DNA of 64,000 nucleotides from JADGNF01 sp964582085 (GCA_964582085.1 CAZOPV010000009.1:62001-126000), one strand, 5' to 3'. Positions 31,597 through 42,256 are shown, counted from the first letter of the stretch. Notes: generated by a model from the letters alone, not told the origin. A program made the numbers and translations.

Positions 31597-31938
31597 CTAC
31601 TCTGTTCCCCCAACTTTTGTGTCACTCTCAAAATATTCCATCTCTACAGCCTTTAAGATATCCGAATCACCAGGCTCACGGATGCTCAACGCAGAAACAA
31701 TAAACATTTTACCACATATGTTCGCTAGATCCATCGAAGCACCCTTATAGTTTAAGATGGGAACCTTGGAGAGTTTACCATAGTATTCAATTTCATCTTT
31801 TATTTTTTTTGGACAGTTCGAAGCTAAAACAATCAATTTAGCCTTCCCTGCCTTAGCATTCAGCAACGCCGAATTAGCCCCGAAAGAAACCTTCCCAGTC
31901 TTTACGGCAGAAGCTATGGCTTTATCTATATCTATCAT
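31597..31938 (-). CDS. rpl30e: Ribosomal protein L30e
   Basis: The 113-residue protein has the L7Ae/L30e fold: IASAVKTGKVSFGANSALLN, then KAKLIVLASNCPKKIKDEIE and VPILNYKGASMDLANICGK. Unlike L7Ae, it is an L30e that binds 23S rRNA in the large subunit. Its position right after rpoA is the standard archaeal order. ATG overlaps the rpoA stop by four bases. Confidence 0.95.
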   Translation of the reverse strand: MIDIDKAIASAVKTGKVSFGANSALLNAKAGKAKLIVLASNCPKKIKDEIEYYGKLSKVPILNYKGASMDLANICGKMFIVSALSIREPGDSDILKAVEMEYFESDTKVGGTE

Positions 31939-34900
31939 TTCTCAGTTTTTCCTCCAGATTTTTCTTGCTTCTCAAACGTTGACATGTATAATTCAACTAA
32001 ACCCGTGCCAATCGGTATAGATTGACCAACTATAACGTTTTCGGTCACACCAGCCAACGGGTCACTTGCACCTTTAATCGCCGCATCTACAATATTAGGC
32101 ACTGTAATCTCAAAAGCCGCCCTTGCAAGCACGCTGGTTTTCTTACCGCTTATTCCGTGGCGACCAATCTGTTGCACTTCACCCGTAGAAGTCATCATAT
32201 CCGCAACTAACATAACATGCCGCACATCCACGTCTAAGCCTTGATCTTCCAAAACACCTTTTGCTTCATTCACCAATGCATTCCGTGCCGCCTCAATGCC
32301 TAAAGTCTTCGCAATCTCGTGCACATTGTTTGTGGTCGTCCTCGAGGTATCAACTCCTGGGATCTCCAGCACTTTAGCCAAATTTGAACCATCAGTCCTG
32401 ATAACCCATTCACCACTTTCTTCTGTGACCAAAACACGTTTAATGTCAGGAACACCTTTCACGTGGAACGCTGCAACTTTATCCAACAACCGCTTCAACT
32501 GCTCCGCCTTCTTAGGCTTTATGTACAAAACATTGTCCTTCGCCTTGGTGGTTGCATTTTGGAACTGCACAATACTCTCTAACTCATCCAGTGTAATAGA
32601 ACGGTCGTTCATCATAGTCTCGTTGAGTTCAACCACAATTTCCTCACGAATTGGATCCTCATAAATCTTTGAGGCGATGTTCTCCAAAGAGGTGTAAATA
32701 ATTTTCCGTGCAATCTCTACTGCACCCTCCTTACTCTTCTTGTAATCACCTGTCAGATAGATTGTCATAATAGGAGTCGAGGGAATCCGACGGGCATCTA
32801 CAATCTCGATAAGCCGAGGCAAACCTAACGTTACGTTTTGTTCTTTGACACCTGCATAGTGGAAAGTTCTAAGAGTCATCTGTGTACCAGGCTCCCCAAT
32901 GGACTGCGCCGCAACAATACCTACTGCCTCACCAGGTTCCATCAACGCTCGCTTATACCGATTTACCGTCTCACTGATAGCTTTATCTACAGCTTTCGGG
33001 CTGAATTTGCCTTTCAGCAAATGCTGCTTAAGCTGTTCCAACAAAAACGGCGTTAACTGACTAGACACTTCTCCTAACTGTTTCTTAACATATTCTACAG
33101 TTGCAGGCGTCCCTTTTTCTTCAGATATAGCAATTTGATCCATAAGACGACTAACGTTCACAGCTTTGCCGTGGTCACTCTTGGCAGGATCTACACCATC
33201 CTCACCATACTTGAACTGGATGATGTCACCTGCGGAATCACGTACCGTCCCATCATACTCTAGCCGTATATGTTCTAACGCGTTGATAAGTCTGCGCTGC
33301 ATGTAACCGCTTTGCTGTGTACGCACGGCGGTGTCTACCAGACCTTCTCGCCCACCCATAGCATGGAAGAAGAATTCAATTGCATCTAAACCTGTTTGAT
33401 ACGAATTGTAAACAAAACCCCGCGCCCTCGGACTAGGGTCACCAGGAGCAAAATGAGGCAAAGCACGACCAGCATAACCCCGCAAGACACGTTTGCCTCG
33501 AACTGACTGCTGCCCAACACAAGCAGCCATCTGACCGATGTTTAAACTGGAGCCCCTAGCGCCCGTGCGAGTCATAACAATGCCTGCATTATCTAACGTA
33601 AAGTCATCGTCAGCAATTTTTCCGGCTTCATCACGAGCGGTAGCCAATTCATGCATAACGTAAATCTCAAAAGACTCCTCTAAAGTTTGCCCAGGTAACC
33701 GTGGCAAAGTCCCATTCTTGTAGTTCTCGATGTGCCCGTCAATCTTCTTCTGTATGCGTTCCATAGTCTTCTGTATGCGGTTACGTGCCTTAGGAGACAA
33801 AACAAGCTGATCATACGTGTAGCTGAAGCCACGCATCGATATGAATAATTTGAGCATCCGCGTAATTTTGTTGAGAAATTCCCGCCCAGCCTGTGTACCA
33901 TAATCTTTGATTATACGGTGAAGCAAACTTTCAGACTGCTCTGAGCCAATGCTGCGGCGGTCGATGACGCCTGAAACAAGCTCACCGTTCTTAACCACAA
34001 CGTAAGCATCATGTTCACACTCTTCTTCTTTACACTTGACACAGCCCTGACAAATATTTGCTTTCAAAACATAATTCAACGATTTGGGCAGGAATAAGCT
34101 AAAGATCTGTTTACCAGACCACATTGGTACAGGCTCTTTTATGGCAGGCTCAGGCAAAGGACCAAGATAACCCGTGGCAGTCAACAACCTGTTAACTTGG
34201 TCACGAGTCAAATAATTACCTCTGCGAGTGAAATAATACGCTCCTGTAATGAAGTCACGTATGGCCCCAATAATTGGCCCACCGAACCTCGGAGAAAGAA
34301 TCTGATCTTGCACCTGCATAAGCAATAATGCTTCTGTACGAGCTTCCTCACTTTGAGGCACATGAAGGTTCATTTCGTCGCCGTCAAAGTCAGCGTTGTA
34401 AGGCGGACACACACATAAGTGCATACGAAAGGTCTTGTACGGCAAAACCCGCACATAATGCGCCATAATAGACATCCTGTGAAGTGACGGTTGCCGATTG
34501 AAAATGGCTATGTCACCATTCTTGAGGTGACGTTCTACAATAAAACCTATCTCCAAAGCTTCTGCTATCTTGGTACGGTCAACCACGAACTCCAGCCTAA
34601 TACGCTTACCATCAGGACGGATAATGTACAGAGCACCAGGATAGTTCTCTGGACCATTAATAACAAGTTTCTTCATCTCCTCCATATTGTAAGCCGTAAT
34701 TTTCTCAGGTACCGACAACCGCATTGCGACATCCTGAGGGACACCCACCTCGTTTATATCCAAGTTGGGGTCAGGAGAAATTACTGTACGCGCCGAGAAA
34801 TCTACACGTTTACCAGACAAATTACTGCGGAAACGCCCTTCTTTACCTTTTAACCGCTGAGAGATAGTTTTAAGGGCTCTACCTGAACGGTGCCTAGCAG

Positions 34901-35768
34901 GAGGTATGCCGGAAGCTTCATTGTTAAAGTAGGTGGTTACGTGGTATTGTAAAAGCTCAGATAAGTCTTGAATGATAAGTGTCGGAGCACCTGCCTCCAT
35001 GTTCTCTTTAAGCCGCTGGTTAATGCGTATTATGTCGACGAGTTTGTGGGTTAAATCGTCCTCAGAGCGTATACCTGACTCTAAAGTTATTGAGGGGCGC
35101 ACATACACGGGCGGAACAGGTAAAACCTGCAAAACCATCCACTCAGGGCGAGCAACCTTAGGATTAAAACCCAAGATTTCCAAATCTTCGTCGCTTATTC
35201 GTTCAAGGCGTTCACGTATCATGCTGGGTGTTAACGGTTCAGAACCCGCCTCTGTTTGCTCTACAAACTTGGTTGGTTTCTCAAAAGTAATTTTATATTG
35301 ATTGGAAGCACAGTAAGGACACTGCTTAGTTTTAATTTCCTGCACTATATCTTTATAGACTTCATCAGGGATAAGCCCCAAAAGCTCATTATAACGTTTA
35401 ATCTTGGCTTTCTGCTTTTTAGCCGCCTCATCAGAAAGAAGAATTCTTCCACAGCTACGACAAGTAGAACGCAAAAGATCAAAGATAATTTTGGTAAATT
35501 CAATATGAACAATAGGCACTGCAAGTTCTATATGACCAAAGTGACCAGGACACCGAATGGCGGTGTTACCACAGGTTTTGCATCTTTGCCGCGGTTCAAG
35601 GGTGCCCAGTCTACCATCCATAAGCCCAGCAGTAATCGGAGCGCCGTCTTCGTCATAGGTGTCGGGGGTTTGTATTTCCACAACAGACTGCTTACGCAAA
35701 TCCTTTGGAGAAATCAAACCGAAACTTATTTCGTCAACTACTTTATGAATTAACTCTTCAGATGCCAT
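31935..35768 (-). CDS. rpoA: DNA-directed RNA polymerase subunit A (A' and A'' fused)
   Basis: The 1277 residues hold both halves that most archaea split into RpoA1 and RpoA2. The N-terminal zinc regions (CKTCGNTAIRCPGHFGHIE and CRSCG), the catalytic NADFDGDEMNLH (about residue 460) and the bridge-helix area are in the A' part. GEAVGIVAAQSIGEPGTQMT (about residue 944) starts the A'' part, with no stop between. It carries the active-site Mg2+. It lies one base after the rpoB stop. The undivided form is reported in TACK-group lineages such as Thaumarchaeota and Bathyarchaeia, which supports the organism call. Confidence 0.97.
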   Translation of the reverse strand: MASEELIHKVVDEISFGLISPKDLRKQSVVEIQTPDTYDEDGAPITAGLMDGRLGTLEPRQRCKTCGNTAIRCPGHFGHIELAVPIVHIEFTKIIFDLLRSTCRSCGRILLSDEAAKKQKAKIKRYNELLGLIPDEVYKDIVQEIKTKQCPYCASNQYKITFEKPTKFVEQTEAGSEPLTPSMIRERLERISDEDLEILGFNPKVARPEWMVLQVLPVPPVYVRPSITLESGIRSEDDLTHKLVDIIRINQRLKENMEAGAPTLIIQDLSELLQYHVTTYFNNEASGIPPARHRSGRALKTISQRLKGKEGRFRSNLSGKRVDFSARTVISPDPNLDINEVGVPQDVAMRLSVPEKITAYNMEEMKKLVINGPENYPGALYIIRPDGKRIRLEFVVDRTKIAEALEIGFIVERHLKNGDIAIFNRQPSLHRMSIMAHYVRVLPYKTFRMHLCVCPPYNADFDGDEMNLHVPQSEEARTEALLLMQVQDQILSPRFGGPIIGAIRDFITGAYYFTRRGNYLTRDQVNRLLTATGYLGPLPEPAIKEPVPMWSGKQIFSLFLPKSLNYVLKANICQGCVKCKEEECEHDAYVVVKNGELVSGVIDRRSIGSEQSESLLHRIIKDYGTQAGREFLNKITRMLKLFISMRGFSYTYDQLVLSPKARNRIQKTMERIQKKIDGHIENYKNGTLPRLPGQTLEESFEIYVMHELATARDEAGKIADDDFTLDNAGIVMTRTGARGSSLNIGQMAACVGQQSVRGKRVLRGYAGRALPHFAPGDPSPRARGFVYNSYQTGLDAIEFFFHAMGGREGLVDTAVRTQQSGYMQRRLINALEHIRLEYDGTVRDSAGDIIQFKYGEDGVDPAKSDHGKAVNVSRLMDQIAISEEKGTPATVEYVKKQLGEVSSQLTPFLLEQLKQHLLKGKFSPKAVDKAISETVNRYKRALMEPGEAVGIVAAQSIGEPGTQMTLRTFHYAGVKEQNVTLGLPRLIEIVDARRIPSTPIMTIYLTGDYKKSKEGAVEIARKIIYTSLENIASKIYEDPIREEIVVELNETMMNDRSITLDELESIVQFQNATTKAKDNVLYIKPKKAEQLKRLLDKVAAFHVKGVPDIKRVLVTEESGEWVIRTDGSNLAKVLEIPGVDTSRTTTNNVHEIAKTLGIEAARNALVNEAKGVLEDQGLDVDVRHVMLVADMMTSTGEVQQIGRHGISGKKTSVLARAAFEITVPNIVDAAIKGASDPLAGVTENVIVGQSIPIGTGLVELYMSTFEKQEKSGGKTEK

Positions 35769-35769
35769 C

Positions 35770-38700
35770 TTACGCCTTCTCCTTAAGTTTCAATTTAGGT
35801 GTGATACACAAGCTCTGAAGCTCCTGTAGCAGAAGCTTAAACGCATATGAAACAATCACAGGTGCGACTTTGGCTTTTTCATCACAAATCTTGCAGACGT
35901 ACTTACGTTGCTTCATATCGTAAAAAGCAATTTGGCCACAATTCTCGCATATGTAAAGCGTGTATTTGTCTGATTCTTCCAGTAATCTGTCACGCAGCAA
36001 CATAGCCGCCCCGTGACCTATGAGACAGTCACGCTCCATCTCACCGAATCGGAGACCACCTCCACGGGCTCTACCTTCAGTTGGTTGCCTTGTAAGCATC
36101 TGAACTTGACCGCGAGCTCGAGCATGAATTTTGTCAGCAACCATGTGATGAAGCTTTTGATAGTAAACTATTCCTACGAATATGTCGGCAACAAATTTCT
36201 CGCCTGTTGTACCATTATAGAATACTTCACTACCAGTATGGCTAAAACCATTTTTGATCAAGTTTCGCCGCACCTCATCAGGACCTTCATTAGTGAACGG
36301 TGTACCATCTACTGGTTTGCCTCGCGCAGCAGCGCATTTCCCTGCAAGAGATTCGATAAACTGACCAATAGTCATTCTGGAAGGTATCGCGTGAGGATTA
36401 ATTATAAGATCAGGCACCAATCCATCTTCAGTGAAAGGCAAATCCTCCTGCGGCACAATCAAACCTATAACACCCTTCTGGCCGTGACGCGAAGCAAATT
36501 TATCACCTAACTCAGGAATGCGCTGATCGCGCACGCGAACTTTAACAAGTTTGCTGCCCTCACCAGACTCAGTAACGAATATAGCGTCAACCACGCCGTT
36601 TTCTGATGGACGCATATCGGCAGAGGTATCGCGCATTGAGGGACCTTTAACTTCAAATTCTTTGTATTCCTCGAGGAATCTAGGCGGACTAATTCTACCA
36701 ATGAGCACATCACCGCCAGCAACCGCAGATTCCAATCCAATTATACCATCAGGCTCCAAAAGCCGATAGTATTGTTCACCACGGTAGCCACGAGTTCCAG
36801 GTTCTGGAACAGTAAATTTATCTTTCAAACCGCCTAGATACTGGCGACATTCAGCCTCATAGATTCTAAAGAAAGTAGAACGAGCCAAGCCCCTTTCAAT
36901 GGAAGCTTTATTGAATATGATAGCGTCCTCCATGTTGTAACCCTCATAGGACAAGACGGCAACAACACAGTTTTGCCCTGTGGGGCGCTGCTTGTAGCCC
37001 ATGAACTCCATGAGCTCTGTGTCCACCAATGGAGCTTGAGGATAGTGCAGGATGTGGGAACGAGAATCGACGCGGTTTTGGAAGTTTGTACTATAAACGC
37101 CTAGAGCTTGTTTTGCCATTGCGGCTTGATATGAATTTCTTGGAGACTGATTATGTTCAGGGTAAGGTATAGTGGATGCACAAATTCCCAAAATGGTAAA
37201 CGGCGCAATTTCTGCATGAGTATGCTGCGGAATAGCCTTATCGATAGAGATGGAAACATAGGCATTTTCTTCCTCAGAAGCATCTAAATACTCGATCAAG
37301 GCGTTCTTGACAAGGTCTTCCCAAGTCCATTCACCCAAAGCAATTTTCTCTAAGTGTTTGGGTTGAAGTTTTGGAACCCCATTCTCTACAATTATGAGAG
37401 GTCTCCTAACTCTCCCTTCGTCACAATTAACATGAACTTCTTCGGTTTCGGTTTGATCCCTCGAGAAGTAGGTTATGTTGACTTCGGTTGAGATTTCACC
37501 TGCGCGGCGTTTTTCTCTGAAGACTTTCACCATTTCCTTAGGCGCACTACAGAAACCGATTATGTTACCATCAACGAAAACTTTGGCTCCTTCAACCTTC
37601 AGGTTTTCGTTAGCTTCAGGAGCAGGCATAGTACCCATATCAAATAAGAGTTGCTTAATTTTTTCAGGATTCACACCAACAGATATGGACGATGATAAAG
37701 CAAGATTCTTTACGAGACCACAGTTAGAACCCTCAGGAGTTTCGTTGGGGCATAAACGTCCCCAGTGAGTGGGATGTAAATCTCGAGCCTCAAAGTTAGG
37801 CTGGCTTCTGCTGAGAGGCGACTGAAGTCTACGCATATGACTTAAAGTTGATATATAGTTTGTTCGGTCCAAAAGCTGAGTTATACCGACACGACCCCTA
37901 CCCCAGTTACCTGTGGCAAGGGCATGCTGGAATCTTTCAGTAATTATACCAGGCCGAACTGCAGCAGATACTGTAATGAGAGGTCCTTTGACACCGATAC
38001 GCTCAAGCTGGTATTTTATGTCACGAGTCAAGTTTCTGAAAGCCACACGGAACAGGTCAGCCAAAAGCGGTCCAGCTAATCTGAGACGCTTATTCTTGAA
38101 GTGGTCTTTGTCGTCTTGTTGCCTTCTACCCATCTTGAGTTGGATAACACGACTTGCCATCTCTCCAAGAAAGATAGCTTTATCTTTGCGCTGCTTTTCA
38201 GTTCTACCTAAGTGGGGCAAAAAGTTTTTGTCAATTGCAGTTTCAGCTTTTTGGATACGGTATTCTTCAACTTGCCCGTGCGCTACACGATTTCCGATAA
38301 ATAATATGGCGTCCTGAGGAGTATCAACTCCTATTGCTTTCTCAAAGGAAGGACCAAGTGCAGCTTGGATATCTTTGTCAAGAGACACCGCCTCTGCAAC
38401 ATCTTTGTCCTTCTCCATACCCAGGGCGCGCATGATGACTACAAACGGGATCTCAGTAGGCACACCAGGCATAGAGACATATATGGCGTCGTCTGCCTTG
38501 AGTTTAAGCTCAATTCTTGCTCTGAACCCTACCGTTGTTGAAAAAATCTTTGCTTGATAAACAGGTGAGGTGCCCTTCTCATCGAGATCAATTATGACAC
38601 GGTTAGGAGCCAAGTCCTCCATAGCTACAATTACACGTTCGGATCCGTTAACAATAAAGTAACCACCAGGGTCATCAGGGTCTTCTCCTGCGGCTATGAG

Positions 38701-39135
38701 CTCTTCACGTGAAAGCTGAGACAGGAAGCAAAGTTTTGATTTTAACATCACAGGTATATTACCTATATAAACAAGTTCTGTGTCCTGTTCCCTGCCATCT
38801 ATTACAGGGGTCATTTCTAAAGCTACAGGCGCCGCATATGCCAGGTTTCTGAGCCTTGCCTCCATCGGATAAATTTCGTGCTTTGTACCATCAACCTCCG
38901 TGACGTAAGGTCCTGTAATTCGCGATTGAGGATCTATAACCCAAATTTGCCCAAGTTTAACCTTGTAAGGGCTGTCTGGAACTTCTATGGGAATTTCAGC
39001 AACCTCATCAACAACTTCCTGCAATCCATGGTCAATGAATTCGTTGTAGCTGTCTAAATGCTGCCTTACTAGGCCTTTCTCGTTAAAGAAACTCTTCAAC
39101 AACAGGCGTGTATCTTCTTTTGAAAGTTCAGTCAA
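35770..39135 (-). CDS. rpoB: DNA-directed RNA polymerase subunit B (undivided)
   Basis: The 1121 residues form an intact B subunit, not split into B' and B''. Seen are HPTHWGRLCPNETPEGSNCG, SYEGYNMEDAIIFNK, GDKFASRHGQKGVIG and the C-terminal zinc ribbon ICENCGQIAF then CKICDE. TTG start at 39133-39135, with GGGGGAT upstream and a TATA-like CATAAAAAAC near 39190. rpoH, the usual first gene of this operon, is not upstream, and rps12/rps7 do not follow nusA, so the classical cluster is shortened. Confidence 0.97.
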   Translation of the reverse strand: MTELSKEDTRLLLKSFFNEKGLVRQHLDSYNEFIDHGLQEVVDEVAEIPIEVPDSPYKVKLGQIWVIDPQSRITGPYVTEVDGTKHEIYPMEARLRNLAYAAPVALEMTPVIDGREQDTELVYIGNIPVMLKSKLCFLSQLSREELIAAGEDPDDPGGYFIVNGSERVIVAMEDLAPNRVIIDLDEKGTSPVYQAKIFSTTVGFRARIELKLKADDAIYVSMPGVPTEIPFVVIMRALGMEKDKDVAEAVSLDKDIQAALGPSFEKAIGVDTPQDAILFIGNRVAHGQVEEYRIQKAETAIDKNFLPHLGRTEKQRKDKAIFLGEMASRVIQLKMGRRQQDDKDHFKNKRLRLAGPLLADLFRVAFRNLTRDIKYQLERIGVKGPLITVSAAVRPGIITERFQHALATGNWGRGRVGITQLLDRTNYISTLSHMRRLQSPLSRSQPNFEARDLHPTHWGRLCPNETPEGSNCGLVKNLALSSSISVGVNPEKIKQLLFDMGTMPAPEANENLKVEGAKVFVDGNIIGFCSAPKEMVKVFREKRRAGEISTEVNITYFSRDQTETEEVHVNCDEGRVRRPLIIVENGVPKLQPKHLEKIALGEWTWEDLVKNALIEYLDASEEENAYVSISIDKAIPQHTHAEIAPFTILGICASTIPYPEHNQSPRNSYQAAMAKQALGVYSTNFQNRVDSRSHILHYPQAPLVDTELMEFMGYKQRPTGQNCVVAVLSYEGYNMEDAIIFNKASIERGLARSTFFRIYEAECRQYLGGLKDKFTVPEPGTRGYRGEQYYRLLEPDGIIGLESAVAGGDVLIGRISPPRFLEEYKEFEVKGPSMRDTSADMRPSENGVVDAIFVTESGEGSKLVKVRVRDQRIPELGDKFASRHGQKGVIGLIVPQEDLPFTEDGLVPDLIINPHAIPSRMTIGQFIESLAGKCAAARGKPVDGTPFTNEGPDEVRRNLIKNGFSHTGSEVFYNGTTGEKFVADIFVGIVYYQKLHHMVADKIHARARGQVQMLTRQPTEGRARGGGLRFGEMERDCLIGHGAAMLLRDRLLEESDKYTLYICENCGQIAFYDMKQRKYVCKICDEKAKVAPVIVSYAFKLLLQELQSLCITPKLKLKEKA

Positions 39136-39658
39136 TTTTAATTATCCCCCGCAATTTTTTCTTTTGTAAAGATACGGATGTTTTTTATGCGGGTATTTTT
39201 CAAACTTGCAAGTCCTCCGATGTTGGATATTCCAACGTCGAAAAAGGGGTTACCTACCTTTTTTAAGAGCACAAACACATGCTACGCAACATTCTAATAA
39301 ACCTTTTTGTACACTGGCTCGAATTTTTGTCGGTAAACTGTGCGACAAGTATCAAAAAACAGATCAAAGTATAAAGAAAGAATCACTGTGCGCTTCATAA
39401 AAACTGCCACAGAATAAAGTTTAGACCATAATTAAATCGACGCTACAGCCATAAAAGTTCAGACATTACTATGTTATTACCCCATATCATTAGTGTTGGG
39501 TTTACTGCCTTTGAATATGCCATCTTAGGTACTCTTTTTGTTGAGAACAGTTTTACGGTTTTGGCGCGATACAAAAGTTTTGTGTATTTTGAATTCAGAG
39601 TCATCCTTCATAAGAAATATGATTCTGCACAGACAAAACAGCTCTGAGAAGTGCAGTG
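39136..39658. other. Intergenic region upstream of rpoB
   Basis: There is no convincing gene in 523 bases. It contains the rpoB promoter on the minus strand and the palindrome described separately. Short frames here overlap in AT-rich DNA and lack ribosome binding sites. The right end leads the surface-protein gene at 39659. Confidence 0.5.
39218..39240. repeat. 10-bp inverted repeat upstream of rpoB
   Basis: CGATGTTGGA-TAT-TCCAACGTCG has one G-T mismatch in a 10-bp stem. It lies about 80 bases before the rpoB start and could be an operator or an RNA hairpin in a leader. Confidence 0.4.
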
Positions 39659-41296
39659 ATGAATCTAAAATGCGCGTCCTACAAGAAAAATGCGTTAACT
39701 GCGCTAGCATTTACCTTTGCGTTGATGCTGGGTTTCTCTCCTTTTCCCAGCGTCAGCGCTGAGGTAGTTGAGAGATACTCCGAGTACGAGCATTTTGTTC
39801 ATACCTACCTAAATTCCCCACAAGGCAACTTGACAATGGTTGATAAGCCCATGTTTCCTGTTTACTTTAACGAGTCACAAATAGCCATAGGTAGCAATTG
39901 GAGCATAGTGGCACCTTTACGGGCAAACCACAGCTATCATGTCTACTGTTATGGAGAATGGGTACATAATGGTTCAGAACCAAAAACAGATTATGACATT
40001 TATGTTTATAACCCCGAGGGAATCCAAGAAAGCGAGCACACGGAAGCAGCAGGGCTTCCAGAACATTTAGGAACAAGAGTAAACAGCACGTTTTTTGTTC
40101 CAAAAATGTCAGGTAACTACACTTTTGTTATAGAAAACGACAGACGGCAAAGTAATGGCACACAGCAGGCCACGTTTATGATTATTGAAAACGTGGAAGT
40201 TGACCAGTGGCATTCTTGCTATATAGAAGGAAAAAATACAAATCAAGCGTCATCGCTCTACACCAGTTGGGCTTACGAGTTTGTAACCGACAAATCAACC
40301 ATCGAAATTTGGATAAAAGTTCCACCTACACTTGATATGTATGAGGCGAGGCTTTATCTGATGAGCGATCCCCGCTCGCTTATCATTAATGATGCACCTC
40401 TACCTTGGGAACCTGGACTTTACGGCAACCTCACGAACAAAGTTGGTGGCTATAACTTGGACAGCGAAAAATACCGAGGCGTATCTTACGCCAGCTGCGA
40501 AGTACGAGGACAAGATATGTTTTTAAACTTCTCCACAACCGCTATAGGCAAAACGTTATATCATCTAGTTCTAATTGGCGAATCAGGCGCAGGAGAAGTA
40601 GAATTCCTCATTAAAACTCAATTCGGAAACGTGGGTTTGACGCCTATATCTCTAGTAGGCAGAGTTTACCCCAATAACTCCACAACAATAACGTATGTTT
40701 CGAATTCCACAAAGTTAGTTAGCGCAGTTTTGGAGTACACCACCAACAATTGGAATAGCTTACAAACTGTCAACATGAGCATCAACATAAAAAACTGTAC
40801 AGCCGTAATCCCCCCTCAGAGCGCAGGCACACTGGTAGAATACCGCATCTTAGCCAACGATATACTAATGAATATGATAGTAACCAACGGCAGCTATACA
40901 GTTAAGCAGTCGGCTACTCTAAATATCACCGCAGTACCTGAAAAAGCCCGCTTGGGCGAAAACGTAACCATTCAAGGTACTCTAGCAGGTTTAAACAACA
41001 GCGTTCCATTGACCGTGCAAATTATGAGCGCAGCTGAAACTTACCAACTTGAAACGCGAACAATGACAAATGGCACTTTCAGCGTAGTTTTCCAGCCGAA
41101 CAGCACAGGAATTTGGGTTGCTCAAGCTATGTTCAGTGGCAACATCATAGTTTTCCCCTGCGACAGCAACCAAATTACGATAAAGATCGAAGACCAACCG
41201 TTTATTGTGAAAAACGGTTTGTATGTTGGTTGTGGCTTCATTGCCGCCATTGCTGTTGGCGGCATGGTTTATTTTATTCAAAAACGCAGGCAATAA
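39659..41296 (+). CDS. Secreted, membrane-anchored surface protein
   Basis: About 545 residues: signal peptide (ALTALAFTFALMLGFSPFPS then VSA), a large outer region rich in NxS/T glycosylation sites, an Ig-like part near residues 415-500 (LNITAVPEKARLGENVTIQG), then a single C-terminal membrane helix and a KRRQ anchor. ATG 39659 directly follows a GTG in frame. The middle region (YDIYVYNPEG, SGNYTFVIEN) resembles PPC-like beta-sandwich domains. Likely an envelope protein; function unknown. Confidence 0.65.
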   Translation: MNLKCASYKKNALTALAFTFALMLGFSPFPSVSAEVVERYSEYEHFVHTYLNSPQGNLTMVDKPMFPVYFNESQIAIGSNWSIVAPLRANHSYHVYCYGEWVHNGSEPKTDYDIYVYNPEGIQESEHTEAAGLPEHLGTRVNSTFFVPKMSGNYTFVIENDRRQSNGTQQATFMIIENVEVDQWHSCYIEGKNTNQASSLYTSWAYEFVTDKSTIEIWIKVPPTLDMYEARLYLMSDPRSLIINDAPLPWEPGLYGNLTNKVGGYNLDSEKYRGVSYASCEVRGQDMFLNFSTTAIGKTLYHLVLIGESGAGEVEFLIKTQFGNVGLTPISLVGRVYPNNSTTITYVSNSTKLVSAVLEYTTNNWNSLQTVNMSINIKNCTAVIPPQSAGTLVEYRILANDILMNMIVTNGSYTVKQSATLNITAVPEKARLGENVTIQGTLAGLNNSVPLTVQIMSAAETYQLETRTMTNGTFSVVFQPNSTGIWVAQAMFSGNIIVFPCDSNQITIKIEDQPFIVKNGLYVGCGFIAAIAVGGMVYFIQKRRQ

Positions 41297-41344
41297 ACAA
41301 CTGTTAATTACAATTAAGAAAAAGGGAAATAAAAAGAAGAATAT

Positions 41345-42256
41345 TTAGAACAATTTTTCCCAGCGGTTGAAAAGCTCTAAAACTTCGTCGCCGCCGTGGT
41401 CTTTGAGGAATTCACGGGTTTCCTTGTCTTGGACAGCATTCTTCTGGAACTCTTGAATCCACTGCGCCTTTTCTGCGAGGAAAATTATGCCATCTACACC
41501 TGTTCTAGCCACACGCGTAGCCACAGTCATGATTTGTTTTGTAGGCGCTACCGTATCCCATGTTTCTCCTGGACCCCGAACGTAGAAGTTTACAAAAACT
41601 GGTTTCTTGAGGAAACTCTTATAGCCTCGGGCGATGGTTTCCCAATACCATGGTGTGGGATAAGCCTTAGAGAACATCGGTATAACAAAGTAGTCAGCAT
41701 ATTCAGCCATGGTAGCGAAGTCGTAACCAAATCGTTCTTTGCCAAGCAAGGGGTCAGGCAAGCAGTTCACAAATAGAGGTTTGTTAACAACCTTTTCGCG
41801 TACTTCTTTGAGGAACTCCGTGACAGTGTTAGCCCGCCAATTAACCCAGTTCAGACCACTCTGACGCCACTGCTCAACGCATCTAGGGCAGGTGCAAAAT
41901 GCATAATCGGCGAAGTGCTGGCTACTTATACTAATGCCCGGCGTTACTCTGGCGCATTCCTCGATGAGTTTTAAGTTGTATTCGCGAACTTCGGGGTTAG
42001 TCATGCATAGTACATCCCAACGTAAATTGTACCGCTTATTAGTTCGGAATGCTGGCCCATTTGCGCTGACAGAAATCCACTCTGGGTGTTTGGCGGCTAA
42101 AGCGTTGTCACCGAAAACTGCAATGTTAGTGTACATTTTTGGGTTAGGTTTACCTACCGTTCCTGATTCCGGTTTAATACGATAGAAGTTGTAGTCTACA
42201 CCTTCAACGGGCTCTGGTTGATATAGGAAGACTCCGAATTTCAAATTTTTCACCAA
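41345..42256 (-). CDS. TIM-barrel-like protein with FCTCPRC motif (copy 1)
   Basis: The 303-residue cytoplasmic protein is paralogous to the gene at 43668. Shared landmarks are EPVEGVDYNFY near the start, FCTCPRCVEQWRQSGLNWVN (about 119-138), then PDPLLGKERFG and a final RWEKLF. The alternation of strands and helices and the conserved D, E and W residues suggest a glycoside-hydrolase-like TIM barrel. CxCPRC may bind metal. No family name is known to me. It faces the CbiZ gene on the same strand. Confidence 0.55.
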   Translation of the reverse strand: MVKNLKFGVFLYQPEPVEGVDYNFYRIKPESGTVGKPNPKMYTNIAVFGDNALAAKHPEWISVSANGPAFRTNKRYNLRWDVLCMTNPEVREYNLKLIEECARVTPGISISSQHFADYAFCTCPRCVEQWRQSGLNWVNWRANTVTEFLKEVREKVVNKPLFVNCLPDPLLGKERFGYDFATMAEYADYFVIPMFSKAYPTPWYWETIARGYKSFLKKPVFVNFYVRGPGETWDTVAPTKQIMTVATRVARTGVDGIIFLAEKAQWIQEFQKNAVQDKETREFLKDHGGDEVLELFNRWEKLF

